A DNA stretch of 64,000 nt, taken from contig NZ_QKTX01000003.1 of NCBI RefSeq assembly GCF_003253485.1, positions 354,706-418,705 on the forward strand, read 5' to 3'. Origin of the DNA: Algoriphagus aquaeductus. GTDB taxonomy: Bacteria > Bacteroidota > Bacteroidia > Cytophagales > Cyclobacteriaceae. Shown one piece after another: positions 1 to 7,252 of this stretch. The number at the start of each line of letters is the position of its first letter. Position 1 is the first letter of the stretch. The notes under the pieces were generated by a model that saw only the letters and a program-made list of their open reading frames with translations, did not search any database and was not told where the DNA came from. A program made the translations under genes and the position numbers.

Positions 1-1
1 A

Positions 2-40
2 TTTCGAATGCTGCTAGAAACCGAATTCACCAAAGCCTGA
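2..40 (+). CDS. C-terminal tail of the upstream gene, probably trpC (partial)
   Basis: Twelve codons in frame 2 end at a TGA (38-40) that overlaps the trpF ATG (40-42) as TGATG, the spacing expected for translationally coupled operon genes. In Bacteroidota the gene before trpF is normally trpC (indole-3-glycerol-phosphate synthase). The visible residues FRMLLETEFTKA could be the end of such a protein, but they are too few to prove it. The identity is inferred from gene order. Confidence 0.45.
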   Translation, partial: FRMLLETEFTKA

Positions 41-681
41 TGGAACTCAAAGTCTGTGGCATGCGGGAACCGGAGAATATCCGAAGTTTGATTTCGGAAG
101 TGAATCCGGATTGGATGGGATTGATCTTTTATCCCAAGTCGCCTCGCTATGTCCCAGATGAACAGGCTGCTGAATTGAAGGGACAGCCAGTGAAAAAAGT
201 TGGGGTTTTTGTCAATGCAAGTGAAGCGGAAATCCTGAGAAAAGTAGATCAATTTGGGCTTTCTGCCATTCAGCTACATGGAAGCGAGTCGCCTGATTTT
301 GTGAAAAGTCTTGCTGAAAAAACCGAGGCCGAACTCTGGAAAGTAGTTTCAGTAGGAACCGAGATCGATTGGAAAAGTCTGGAAGGCTACCTGCCATTTG
401 TGAGCAAGTTTCTTTTCGATACCGCTACAGCGGCCCATGGAGGTTCGGGAAAGCGCTTTGACTGGAAAGTTTTGGAAACTTATCCCTTTGACAAAGGCTT
501 TCTGCTGAGTGGAGGATTGGATGGAGAAAGTGCTGAGGAAGTCTTGGCTTTGCGACAGCAAATCCCCCAACTCAAAGGCGTCGATCTCAATTCCAAATTT
601 GAAGATGCTCCCGGAGTGAAAAACATTGAAAAATTGAAGAATTTCAAAAGTCGCTTGATTCAATCAGGCACGAATAACTAA
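40..681 (+). CDS. trpF: Phosphoribosylanthranilate isomerase
   Basis: Third step of the tryptophan branch: Amadori isomerisation of N-(5-phosphoribosyl)anthranilate to CdRP in the cytoplasm. The 213-residue length is typical of a monofunctional TrpF barrel. The N-terminal KVCGMRE carries the catalytic cysteine, QLHG lies mid-barrel, and the C-terminal half has GGLDGES and GVDLNSKFEDAPG, which bind the phosphate and supply the catalytic Asp. The start overlaps the stop of the gene before it, and trpB follows 21 nt downstream, so this is the inside of a trp operon. Confidence 0.95.
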   Translation: MELKVCGMREPENIRSLISEVNPDWMGLIFYPKSPRYVPDEQAAELKGQPVKKVGVFVNASEAEILRKVDQFGLSAIQLHGSESPDFVKSLAEKTEAELWKVVSVGTEIDWKSLEGYLPFVSKFLFDTATAAHGGSGKRFDWKVLETYPFDKGFLLSGGLDGESAEEVLALRQQIPQLKGVDLNSKFEDAPGVKNIEKLKNFKSRLIQSGTNN

Positions 682-702
682 CCACCTTATAACTAGTAAC
701 CG

Positions 703-1881
703 ATGATACGTGTAGATGAAAAGGGATTTTACGGAAAGTTTGGCGGGGCGTATATCCCCGAAATGCTCCATCCGAATATTGAGGAGCTGAGGGATAACTA
801 CGAGGCGATTGTGGCAAGTCCGGAGTTCCAGCAGGAGTTTCAGACCTTGTTGAGGGACTTTGTGGGTCGTCCGACACCGCTCTATTTCGCCAATCGTCTT
901 TCGGAAAAATATGGCGCTAAAATCTACCTCAAGCGGGAAGACCTCTGCCACACCGGCGCGCATAAAGTCAATAATACAGTAGGGCAAATCCTTTTGGCCA
1001 AAAGACTGGGCAAAAAGCGAATCATCGCCGAAACCGGTGCCGGTCAGCACGGAGTGGCTACGGCTACCGTCTGCGCCTTGATGGGCATGGACTGCACGGT
1101 GTACATGGGCGAGTTGGATATTCAGCGTCAGCGTCCCAATGTAGAGCGGATGCGAATCCTCGGAGCCAAAGTGGTTCCGGCAACTTCAGGTTCCAAAACC
1201 CTCAAAGACGCGACCAACGAAGCCATGCGTGCCTGGATCAATGATCCTGTCGGAACGCATTACATCATCGGTTCGGTCGTAGGTCCTCATCCTTATCCGG
1301 AGATGGTGGCACGGTTCCAATCTGTGATTTCAGAAGAAATGAAGTGGCAGCTGAAGCAAAAAGAAGGACGTGAAAATCCCGATGCCGTCATCGCCTGTGT
1401 CGGTGGTGGATCGAATGCCGCAGGAGCTTTTTACCATTACTACAATACCCCTGAAGTTCGCCTGATCGCAGCCGAAGCTGCTGGACTGGGCGTGTATTCC
1501 GGGAAGTCAGCGGCAACAACCGCGCTCGGTACTCCTGGGATTTTGCATGGTTCGAAGACCATCTTGATGCAGACCGAAGACGGACAAGTGGTGGAGCCGC
1601 ATTCCATTTCGGCAGGCCTAGACTATCCTGGAATTGGGCCTGTTCACGCGCACTTGTTTGACATCGGAAGAGCGGAGTTTGTAGCTGTGGAAGATGAAGA
1701 TGCCATGAAAGCCGGAATTCTACTCAGTCGAACCGAAGGAATCATCCCGGCTATTGAGACTGCCCACGCCATCCATGCCCTCAACATGATCGAATACCGA
1801 AAAGACGACGTGCTCGTGATCAACCTTTCCGGCAGAGGAGATAAGGATTTGGAAACGTATATCAAGTGGGGAGGATATTGA
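703..1881 (+). CDS. trpB: Tryptophan synthase beta chain
   Basis: PLP enzyme that condenses indole and serine to tryptophan in the alpha2-beta2 complex with TrpA. The 392 residues match the TrpB1 type. The PLP lysine lies in HTGAHKVNN (about K88); GGGSNAAG binds the cofactor phosphate and [10 protein letters not shown] is the standard C-terminal signature. It follows trpF by 21 nt. The 179-nt gap to trpA is unusually long for this operon and is occupied by a repeat element. Confidence 0.97.
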   Translation: MIRVDEKGFYGKFGGAYIPEMLHPNIEELRDNYEAIVASPEFQQEFQTLLRDFVGRPTPLYFANRLSEKYGAKIYLKREDLCHTGAHKVNNTVGQILLAKRLGKKRIIAETGAGQHGVATATVCALMGMDCTVYMGELDIQRQRPNVERMRILGAKVVPATSGSKTLKDATNEAMRAWINDPVGTHYIIGSVVGPHPYPEMVARFQSVISEEMKWQLKQKEGRENPDAVIACVGGGSNAAGAFYHYYNTPEVRLIAAEAAGLGVYSGKSAATTALGTPGILHGSKTILMQTEDGQVVEPHSISAGLDYPGIGPVHAHLFDIGRAEFVAVEDEDAMKAGILLSRTEGIIPAIETAHAIHALNMIEYRKDDVLVINLSGRGDKDLETYIKWGGY

Positions 1882-2035
1882 TTTCGGATTTCGGATTTCA
1901 GATTTCGGATTTCAGATTTACGACATGGATATGGACCTCAATCCTTAAATCCAATAGAGGTTTGAATTTGGTTAATTGCTCTACTCCACTCATCATCTCA
2001 TAAATCGTAATTCGTAAATCGTACTTTTCAATACC
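1882..2035. repeat. TTTACGA-family intergenic inverted repeat, copy A (degenerate)
   Basis: The left arm (1882-1924) iterates GATTTCGG/GATTTCAG and ends GATTTACGAC. The right arm (about 1999-2024) reads TAAATCGTAATTCGTAAATC, its approximate inverse complement. About 75 nt separate the arms. It sits between trpB and trpA and is related to the better-kept copies at 7019, 40163 and 40758. Confidence 0.6.
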
Positions 2036-2060
2036 TACGCAAAAAATAGCCATTACACTG

Positions 2061-2834
2061 ATGAATAGAATTCACTACTTATTCAATACCAAACAGGATC
2101 GGGTGCTCTCGATCTACTTTACGGCGGGATTTCCCAAGCTGGAAGATACCATTCCGGTCATGGAAGCCATCGAGGCGGGAGGTGCAGACATTATCGAAAT
2201 CGGGATTCCGTATTCCGATCCGATTGCCGACGGTCCCACGATCCAAGACAGCAATATGATCGCTCTGGAAAATGGCATGAGCATGAAGAAGCTCTTTGAT
2301 CAACTTAAAGGTTTCCGTGCCAAAGTCCACCTTCCGGTAGTTTTGATGGGATATCTGAATCCGATCATGCAGTTTGGGATGGAGGAGTTTTGCAAAAAGT
2401 GCAAGGAAGTCGGAGTGGACGGACTTATTGTTCCTGACTTGCCGATGCAGCAATACTTGGATGAGTACAAAAGCCTGTTTGACTCCTACGGCTTGGTCAA
2501 TACCTTTTTGATCTCTCCACAGACTTCCGAAAAGCGTATTCGGGAAATCGATGAAAATACCGACGGGTTTATCTACATGGTGTCTTCCCATTCGATTACG
2601 GGAGCCAAGGCGGATATTTCAGAAGAGCAGATTGCCTATTTCGAGCGGGTGAAAGCCATGAACCTCAAAAATCCCCGACTAATCGGCTTTGGTATTTCCG
2701 ATGCACAGACCTTCACTACCGCTTCTAAATACAGTAATGGAGCGATTATCGGTTCGGCATTTATCAAAACAGTAAAAAATTCTCAAAACCTGAGTAAAGA
2801 CATTCAAGAATACATTCAGTCTGTGATTAGTTAA
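2061..2834 (+). CDS. trpA: Tryptophan synthase alpha chain
   Basis: Cleaves indole-3-glycerol phosphate to indole and glyceraldehyde-3-phosphate, passing indole to TrpB. It is 257 residues long, the usual TrpA size. The motif IIEIGIPYSDPIADGP contains the catalytic Glu and Asp; GLIVPDLP and GFGISDAQT form the later barrel loops and phosphate site. The start gives MNRIHYLF, a normal TrpA N-terminus. It ends the trp block. A perfect 11-bp hairpin follows at 2840-2868. Confidence 0.96.
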   Translation: MNRIHYLFNTKQDRVLSIYFTAGFPKLEDTIPVMEAIEAGGADIIEIGIPYSDPIADGPTIQDSNMIALENGMSMKKLFDQLKGFRAKVHLPVVLMGYLNPIMQFGMEEFCKKCKEVGVDGLIVPDLPMQQYLDEYKSLFDSYGLVNTFLISPQTSEKRIREIDENTDGFIYMVSSHSITGAKADISEEQIAYFERVKAMNLKNPRLIGFGISDAQTFTTASKYSNGAIIGSAFIKTVKNSQNLSKDIQEYIQSVIS

Positions 2835-2839
2835 ATGAG

Positions 2840-2868
2840 CTTTTCCAAAGTTTCAAACTTTGGAAAAG
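2840..2868. repeat. Perfect inverted repeat after trpA
   Basis: CTTTTCCAAAG (2840-2850) pairs exactly with CTTTGGAAAAG (2858-2868) around a 7-nt loop. No U-run follows, so it is at best a weak or regulatory terminator between trpA and the DAHP synthase gene. A half copy of the TTTACGA repeat (GTAAATCAAAAATCGTACT) follows at 2891-2909. Confidence 0.5.
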
Positions 2869-2914
2869 TTTCAACACTACTCACAATGGCGTAAATCAAA
2901 AATCGTACTTCCCC

Positions 2915-3934
2915 ATGATTATCCAACTTCAACCCGATATCACCGATTCCCAAAAAGAAAAACTGATCTCCAAAGTCAATGAGAGCGGTTATAAAACCAC
3001 CGAGGTTAAAACCCAACTTGGCGATTACATCATCGGTATCGGCAAAAATGAATTTGACATCCGCCGCATCGGTCAGATGGACGGCATTCAGGACATCCAC
3101 ATCGTCTCGGACGAATATAAGCTCGTGTCCAAAAAGTGGAAAGCGAAGCCGACTTCAGTTGATCTAGGCGATGGGGTTTTTATCAAGGATGGGGAAATGG
3201 CCATCATTACCGGCCCATGCTCCATTGAGTCCGAAGAGCAGATCCGCAAAGTGGTCAATCACTGCGTGGAAAACGGTATCACCATGATGCGTGGTGGGGT
3301 GTTCAAGCCTCGAACTTCCCCTTATGCTTTCCGAGGGATGGGCATCGATGGTCTGAAATTGTGGCATTCCATCGCATCCGAAGCCGGTGTGAAGATCGTC
3401 ACCGAAGTGATGCAGACTTCCCAAATCGAGGAAATGTACCCTTACGTCGACATTTACCAAGTTGGTGCGAGAAACTCCCAAAACTTCAATTTGCTTGACG
3501 AACTCGGCAAAGTGGACAAAGCCGTGATGATCAAGCGTGGGATTTCCGGTACGATCGAGGAACTTCTGCAATCTGCGGAGTATGTATTCTCCGGTGGAAA
3601 TGAAAAACTGATCCTTTGCGAACGAGGTATCCGAACTTACGAGCGCGCCTCCAGAAATACGCTTGACCTCAACGCCATTCCGATCTTAAAAGCCAAATCT
3701 CACTTGCCGGTAATCGTTGATCCTTCACACGGGATTGGGATTCGAGCCTATGTGCCGCAGATGGCCTTGGCAGGAGTCATGGCCGGTGCGGATGGGATCA
3801 TCTATGAGTCGCATGAAGTTCCTGAGAAAGCTTACTCTGATGGACAGCAAACCCTGGACTTTGCCCAAAGTGCGAGACTCGCCGCTTGGATCAGAGAGAT
3901 TTTTGCGAAAAGGAAAACGTTCGAGCTGTTGTAA
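2915..3934 (+). CDS. aroF: 3-deoxy-7-phosphoheptulonate (DAHP) synthase with N-terminal ferredoxin-like domain
   Basis: First step of the shikimate pathway: condensation of PEP and erythrose-4-phosphate. The 339 residues comprise an N-terminal ferredoxin-like regulatory domain (about 1-75) and a KDOPS-like catalytic barrel. Catalytic motifs are TGPCSIES, GGVFKPRTSPYAF, QVGARNSQNF, KRGISGT, CERGIRTYE and VDPSHGIG. This is the type I-beta architecture common in Bacteroidota and Firmicutes. It lies 80 nt after trpA, so it supplies chorismate for tryptophan. Oddity: its last 27 codons recur as a broken copy at 5254-5334. Which aromatic amino acid inhibits it cannot be read from sequence. Confidence 0.93.
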   Translation: MIIQLQPDITDSQKEKLISKVNESGYKTTEVKTQLGDYIIGIGKNEFDIRRIGQMDGIQDIHIVSDEYKLVSKKWKAKPTSVDLGDGVFIKDGEMAIITGPCSIESEEQIRKVVNHCVENGITMMRGGVFKPRTSPYAFRGMGIDGLKLWHSIASEAGVKIVTEVMQTSQIEEMYPYVDIYQVGARNSQNFNLLDELGKVDKAVMIKRGISGTIEELLQSAEYVFSGGNEKLILCERGIRTYERASRNTLDLNAIPILKAKSHLPVIVDPSHGIGIRAYVPQMALAGVMAGADGIIYESHEVPEKAYSDGQQTLDFAQSARLAAWIREIFAKRKTFELL

Positions 3935-3960
3935 AAAACGATACAGGTTTGAATAACTAT

Positions 3961-4028
3961 CCTGCTTCTGGAGAAGCAGGACAACAAGTTCCCGCTGTTA
4001 TGCTGCTTTTCCAAAAGCAGCATTTTTT
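3961..4028 (+). terminator. Intrinsic terminator after the DAHP synthase gene, with an upstream hairpin
   Basis: CCTGCTTC/GAAGCAGG forms a small hairpin at 3961-3980. It is followed by the perfect stem ATGCTGCTTTT (4000-4010) / AAAAGCAGCAT (4013-4023) and a T-run to 4028. A second near copy of the GAGAAGCAGG-CAAC motif lies at about 4052-4066. Confidence 0.75.
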
Positions 4029-4078
4029 GTTTTCAACGTCCAGCTCCTAGAGAAGCAGGTCAACAAAAAAGCTTAAAA

Positions 4079-4366
4079 TCAAAGGATTTTAGATAAGTCC
4101 TGTCTTCCTACAATCGCCATAATTTCGACCGTTTCCTCATTTAATCGAAAGTAAATACTGTCAGACCCGCAGACGCAGCGTCTATATCCTGTTTTGATGT
4201 GATCTACAGATTCAAATGAGAAAGGCCTTTCTGCAATCATATCAAAGCAGTTGAAAAAATTATCGAAATACCGGTCAGCCTGACTCATTCCGAACCTTTT
4301 TACTCCAAATTGGTAAATTCGGATCAAGTCCGCCTTAGCTTCCTCGCTTAATCTATAATTAGCCAT
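4079..4366 (-). CDS. ParE/RelE-superfamily toxin
   Basis: Small 95-residue protein with the ParE fold signature: LSEEAKADLIRIYQFG at the N-terminus, a central helix ERPFSF and a C-terminal strand pair ending in VGRQDLSKIL. ParE toxins usually poison DNA gyrase; that target is family knowledge, not shown here. Its start overlaps the end of the ribbon-helix-helix antitoxin upstream by 8 nt, which is the normal antitoxin-first operon. It is transcribed toward the DAHP synthase gene, from an insertion that separates that gene from phhA. Confidence 0.85.
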   Translation of the reverse strand: MANYRLSEEAKADLIRIYQFGVKRFGMSQADRYFDNFFNCFDMIAERPFSFESVDHIKTGYRRCVCGSDSIYFRLNEETVEIMAIVGRQDLSKIL

Positions 4367-4598
4367 TTACCAAAGCTTTTGCTTCAGCCAAAATCTGCTC
4401 TTTGGTATCGGAGGTAAATCCACCTTTTTCGGCTTTTTCAATTTTTGCTCTTAGCCAATCTATTTCAGCCTGCTGTTTCCTTGCTTGCCTGATCAGATCA
4501 TTGATCAATTCACTTTTGCTTGAATATTCCTGATTATCCACTTGGGATTTTAGCCACTCGTCATTTGGAGGGGTAAGGGATATGCTTTGTCGTGCCAT
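4359..4598 (-). CDS. ParD-like ribbon-helix-helix antitoxin
   Basis: Antitoxin partner of the ParE-like toxin downstream. I chose the start MARQSISLTPPNDEW at 4598. The longer reading frame begins 16 codons earlier but adds a non-homologous extension, whereas MARQSISL is the classical ParD beginning with its beta-strand. The following helices (SKSELINDLIRQARKQQAE) and an acidic C-terminal tail fit a protein that binds its own operator and wraps the toxin. Length from this start is 79 residues. It is divergent from the YefM-like gene at 4737, leaving about 138 nt for two promoters. Confidence 0.85.
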   Translation of the reverse strand: MARQSISLTPPNDEWLKSQVDNQEYSSKSELINDLIRQARKQQAEIDWLRAKIEKAEKGGFTSDTKEQILAEAKALVNG

Positions 4599-4736
4599 AT
4601 TTAATTGATTTGATGTAATATTACACCAAAAACGAATCACCATCAAGCTGTTTCTAACCTTCTTAGGAAATAATCCAGAACCAGTAGGTTTTTGATTACG
4701 TACGGAAAAAGGTACATTTGATAAAATTCTGCAGCG

Positions 4737-4988
4737 ATGAAAGTGGTGAATTACACGGACCTGAGAGTCAATTTGAAGAAATGGTTTGATTTGGTAGTGG
4801 ATGATATGGAAGAGGTCATTATCAAGCGAAAGGACAACAGGGATTTGGTCTTGATTTCGTTAGAGGAGTACAATGCGCTCAAGGAAACCAGCTATTTGCT
4901 CTCCGGAAAAAACCGTGAGGTTTTGATGAAATCACTGGAGGAAGCGAAAGCTGGGAAAGTGGTTGAAAAGCCTTTGATTGAGGAATGA
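4737..4988 (+). CDS. YefM/Phd-family antitoxin
   Basis: 83-residue antitoxin. The N-terminus MKVVNYTDLRVNLKKWFDLV and the motif DNRDLVLISLEEYNALKET are typical of YefM, which binds the operator DNA with its N-terminal half and masks the YoeB toxin with its C-terminal half. The last codon and stop overlap the start of the toxin gene (ATGA at 4985-4988). It forms a second toxin-antitoxin operon back to back with the ParDE-like pair. Confidence 0.9.
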   Translation: MKVVNYTDLRVNLKKWFDLVVDDMEEVIIKRKDNRDLVLISLEEYNALKETSYLLSGKNREVLMKSLEEAKAGKVVEKPLIEE

Positions 4989-5239
4989 GGATCGCCTGGA
5001 CCCTCACAGCTTGGGAGGATTACCTGTACTGGCAGACGATCGACAAGCAGAAACTCAAGCGCATCAACGAACTGGTCAAGGCGATCATTCGTGATCCATT
5101 TAAAGGAATCGGCAATCCAGAGCCGTTAAAACATGACCTACAAGGCTTTTGGTCAAGAAGGATTGATGGAGAACACCGACTGGTTTATTCCTTTCAAAAT
5201 TCCGAATTGTTGATCATTGCCTGTCGATACCACTATTGA
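4985..5239 (+). CDS. YoeB-like mRNA interferase toxin
   Basis: 84 residues, the standard Txe/YoeB length. It shows WEDYLYWQ near the N-terminus, DPFKGIGNPEPLKHDLQGFWSR in the middle and the C-terminal catalytic region GEHRLVYSF...IIACRYHY with the terminal His-Tyr. YoeB cleaves mRNA on the ribosome (family knowledge). It is translationally coupled to the antitoxin by a 4-nt overlap. Fifteen nt beyond its stop begins the broken DAHP synthase 3' copy, which marks the right edge of the toxin-antitoxin insertion. Confidence 0.92.
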   Translation: MRIAWTLTAWEDYLYWQTIDKQKLKRINELVKAIIRDPFKGIGNPEPLKHDLQGFWSRRIDGEHRLVYSFQNSELLIIACRYHY

Positions 5240-5253
5240 AACCCAAAAAAATA

Positions 5254-5334
5254 TTGGACTTTACTCAAAGTGCGGGACTAGTGGCTTGGATCAGAGAGAT
5301 TTTCGCAAAGAGGAAAACTTTCGACCTTCTGTAA
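5254..5334 (+). pseudogene. Broken second copy of the DAHP synthase 3' end
   Basis: Twenty-seven codons including the stop align without gaps with 3854-3934. By my count 67 of 81 bases are identical, and most differences are silent or conservative. The encoded ends are LDFAQSARLAAWIREIF in the intact gene and LDFTQSAGLVAWIREIF here, both finishing at an LL-stop. No start codon or upstream part of the gene exists. It directly precedes the phhA leader, as the intact gene's end presumably once did. Confidence 0.85.
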
Positions 5335-5376
5335 AAAACTTTTGTACCAAGCCAAAACCCTGATTAAATTCGAAGC

Positions 5377-5430
5377 ATGAATCCAACTCCAAGAACCTAC
5401 GTGCATCATTCTTATCACTTCCTCCAATGA
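5377..5430 (+). CDS. Candidate leader peptide (17 aa) of the phhA attenuator
   Basis: A 17-codon ORF, MNPTPRTYVHHSYHFLQ, ends in TGA at 5428-5430. It packs three His, two Tyr and one Phe codon into the stretch YVHHSYHF, and a hairpin covers those codons. A -7-like motif AACTTTTG (5337-5344, 7 of 8 matches to TAnnTTTG) would start the transcript about 30 nt before it. The genes downstream make Tyr from Phe (phhA) and histidine (hisHAFI). Coding status is inferred from the architecture only. Confidence 0.45.
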   Translation: MNPTPRTYVHHSYHFLQ

Positions 5431-5505
5431 GGGATAGGAATGACTTTGGTTTTTGCTGAAGATATAAAAAGGCCTATTCCGTAACCGGTTTAGGCCTTTT
5501 CTGGT
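5407..5505 (+). promoter_or_regulatory. Candidate transcription attenuator upstream of phhA
   Basis: Four arms can be drawn. Arm 1 (5407-5416) pairs with arm 2 (5433-5442), enclosing the His/Tyr/Phe codons of the leader ORF. Arm 2 bases GGATAGG (5432-5438) can instead pair with arm 3 CCTATTCC (5473-5480) with one bulge. Arm 3 AAAAGGCCTA (5467-5476) pairs exactly with arm 4 TAGGCCTTTT (5491-5500), followed by CTGGTTTT. The 1:2, 2:3 and 3:4 exclusivity is that of his/trp/phe-type leaders. The region 5240-5544 holds nothing else besides the DAHP synthase remnant. Confidence 0.55.
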
Positions 5506-5544
5506 TTTAGAAGTAAAAAGTACTGTTATAAACCCAAATAGAAA

Positions 5545-6330
5545 ATGAGTAACCAAGCCAAAGACTGGGTCTTTTCCGACCCGAGACTGAAAGAAATGAG
5601 GCAGGATTACGCTGCATACACCGAGGAAGATTTTAAAGTATGGAAGATTCTCTTCGAAAGGCAGATGCCCAACCTACCCAAGGCAGCCTCCAAGGCCTAT
5701 TTGGAAGGGGTGAAGACCGTGAATTTTACTGCGGATCGCATTGGCAATTTTGAGGAGCTAAACGAGATCCTTTTGAAAACCACCGGATGGGCAGTTCAGG
5801 TAGTTCCAGGGCTGATCGATGACGATTTGTTCTTCGGCTTGCTGAACAACAAGCGTTTTCCATCGTCGACTTGGCTTCGCAAAATGGAACAGCTAGACTA
5901 CCTCGAGGAGCCGGACATGTTTCACGATGCCTTTGCCCACATGCCTTTGCTGACCAATCAGCACTATGTGGATTTTCTGGAAAAGCTCAGCGGAATTGCG
6001 CTGAAGCACATTCAGGATCCTTGGGCGATCCAGTTGCTGAGCCGGATTTATTGGTTTACGATTGAGTTTGGATTGATTCGGGAAGAGGGAGAGTTAAAAG
6101 TGTACGGCGCTGGGATTTTGAGTTCGGCAGGAGAGACGAAGTTTTCACTTTCTGACGAACCCAAGCATTTCCCCTACGATGTGCGCCACATCATGAGTAC
6201 CGAGTACTGGAAAGATCGCTTTCAGGATAAATACTGGGTGATCGACAGCTACGAACAGCTTTTCAATTCCCTTCCTGATATTGAGGAAGTGTTGGAGGAG
6301 ATGCTGGCTGAGAAAGAAGCAAGAAGCTAG
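5545..6330 (+). CDS. phhA: Phenylalanine-4-hydroxylase (pterin-dependent)
   Basis: Hydroxylates phenylalanine to tyrosine using Fe(II), O2 and a tetrahydropterin. The 261 residues match the single-domain bacterial enzyme. EPDMFHDAFAHMP supplies the two His ligands of iron and WFTIEFGL the Glu ligand; YGAGILSSAGE and YEQLF are the conserved C-terminal part of the catalytic domain. It sits between the aromatic genes and the his genes, behind the candidate attenuator. Oddity: the last codons (EKEARS) are written by a short intergenic-type repeat (about 6311-6347), so the C-terminus may have been altered by a repeat insertion. Confidence 0.93.
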   Translation: MSNQAKDWVFSDPRLKEMRQDYAAYTEEDFKVWKILFERQMPNLPKAASKAYLEGVKTVNFTADRIGNFEELNEILLKTTGWAVQVVPGLIDDDLFFGLLNNKRFPSSTWLRKMEQLDYLEEPDMFHDAFAHMPLLTNQHYVDFLEKLSGIALKHIQDPWAIQLLSRIYWFTIEFGLIREEGELKVYGAGILSSAGETKFSLSDEPKHFPYDVRHIMSTEYWKDRFQDKYWVIDSYEQLFNSLPDIEEVLEEMLAEKEARS

Positions 6331-6352
6331 ATACAAGACACAAGAAAACGGT

Positions 6353-6413
6353 TGGATGTCGGATGACCGATGTCGGATGTAATTCATCGGACACCGGACA
6401 TCGGACACCGGAC
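6353..6413. repeat. GATGTCGG-type palindromic repeat between phhA and hisH
   Basis: GGATGTCGGATGACCGATG and its continuation are mirrored by CATCGGACACCGGACATCGG after a 4-5-nt loop. The long imperfect hairpin is made of short direct units inside each arm. It ends eight nt before the hisH start codon. No protein reading is evident. Confidence 0.6.
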
Positions 6414-6421
6414 TTCAACAA

Positions 6422-7018
6422 ATGAAAATAGCAGTAATCAAATACAACGCGGGCAATGTTCAATCGGTCCTCTATGCCTTGGAGCGATTGGGGGTAGATG
6501 CGGTATTGACGGATGATCCTGAGGAAATTCACGCGGCCGACAAGGTCATCTTTCCCGGTCAGGGAGAGGCAAGTTCGGCCATGACTTACCTCAAAGCCCG
6601 CCAACTTGACCAAGTAATCAAGGATATAAAACAGCCCTTTTTGGGGGTTTGCTTGGGATTGCAGTTGCTTTGTGCCCACTCCGAGGAAAATGACACCGAG
6701 TGCTTGGGGATCTTTCCAGTGAAAGTGAAGCGCTTTATTCCGGAGAATTCACAGGAATTCAAAGTGCCTCATGTGGGCTGGAACGAACTCGAAAATTTAG
6801 CCGATAACGTGTTGCTGAAGGACCTTCCCGATTCGAAGTTCCTGTACTACGTGCACAGCTACTACGCTGAGTTGAGCGAAGCTACAATTGCCACGACGCA
6901 TTACATTCATGACTTTACCGCCATTCTTCACCGGGATAATTACTGGGCGATTCAAGCTCACCCGGAGAAAAGCAGCACGGTAGGGGAGAAATTGCTAGCT
7001 AACTTCTTAAACATTTAA
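6422..7018 (+). CDS. hisH: Imidazole glycerol phosphate synthase, glutaminase subunit
   Basis: Class I glutamine amidotransferase that makes ammonia for HisF. It is 198 residues long. The nucleophile is Cys77 in GVCLGLQLL, and the His-Glu pair is H180/E182 in QAHPEKSS. PGQGEASSAM and YYVHSYYAE are further HisH signatures. In this cluster hisH, hisA, hisF and hisIE keep the usual Bacteroidota order, while hisG, D, C and B are not in the window. Confidence 0.96.
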   Translation: MKIAVIKYNAGNVQSVLYALERLGVDAVLTDDPEEIHAADKVIFPGQGEASSAMTYLKARQLDQVIKDIKQPFLGVCLGLQLLCAHSEENDTECLGIFPVKVKRFIPENSQEFKVPHVGWNELENLADNVLLKDLPDSKFLYYVHSYYAELSEATIATTHYIHDFTAILHRDNYWAIQAHPEKSSTVGEKLLANFLNI

Positions 7019-7150
7019 AGGATTTACGATATACGATTTTTGATTTACGACATGTTGAGGAACTTCAGGTGAAATTCTCAAAGTTTAAATTTTGGGTGGC
7101 ATGATTGAAGTTCAGAAAAGGTCGTAAATCGTCATTCGGAGATCGTAAAT
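7019..7150. repeat. TTTACGA-family intergenic inverted repeat, copy B
   Basis: The left arm (7019-7052) reads GATTTACGATATACGATTTT then TGATTTACGAC. The right arm (about 7119-7150) reads GGTCGTAAATCGTCATTCGG then AGATCGTAAAT, close to its inverse complement. About 65 nt of poorly conserved sequence lies between. It directly follows the hisH stop. Confidence 0.7.
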
Positions 7151-7161
7151 TATCCCCCCAG

Positions 7162-7178
7162 CCCCCTTTGAAAGGGGG
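7162..7178. repeat. CCCCCTTT/AAAGGGGG hairpin between hisH and hisA
   Basis: The short perfect hairpin CCCCCTTTGAAAGGGGG is followed by AGTTGGCC. A further tract rich in AAGTCTTGTGTCTTAGG (about 7205-7250) runs up to the hisA start and resembles the inverse of ATACAAGACACAAGA after phhA (6331-6346). Both look like dispersed intergenic repeats rather than regulatory sites of hisA. Confidence 0.45.
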
Positions 7179-7252
7179 AGTTGGCCTAATAGAACCTCAA
7201 ACCTTAAATCCCGCAAGTCTTGTGTCTTAGGTCTTGCATCTAAAGTCTTACT

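Noticed and set aside
4737..5239. Considered the YefM/YoeB pair as part of the phhA operon
   Set aside because: The DAHP synthase remnant, the leader ORF and a terminator separate them from phhA; they belong to the insertion.
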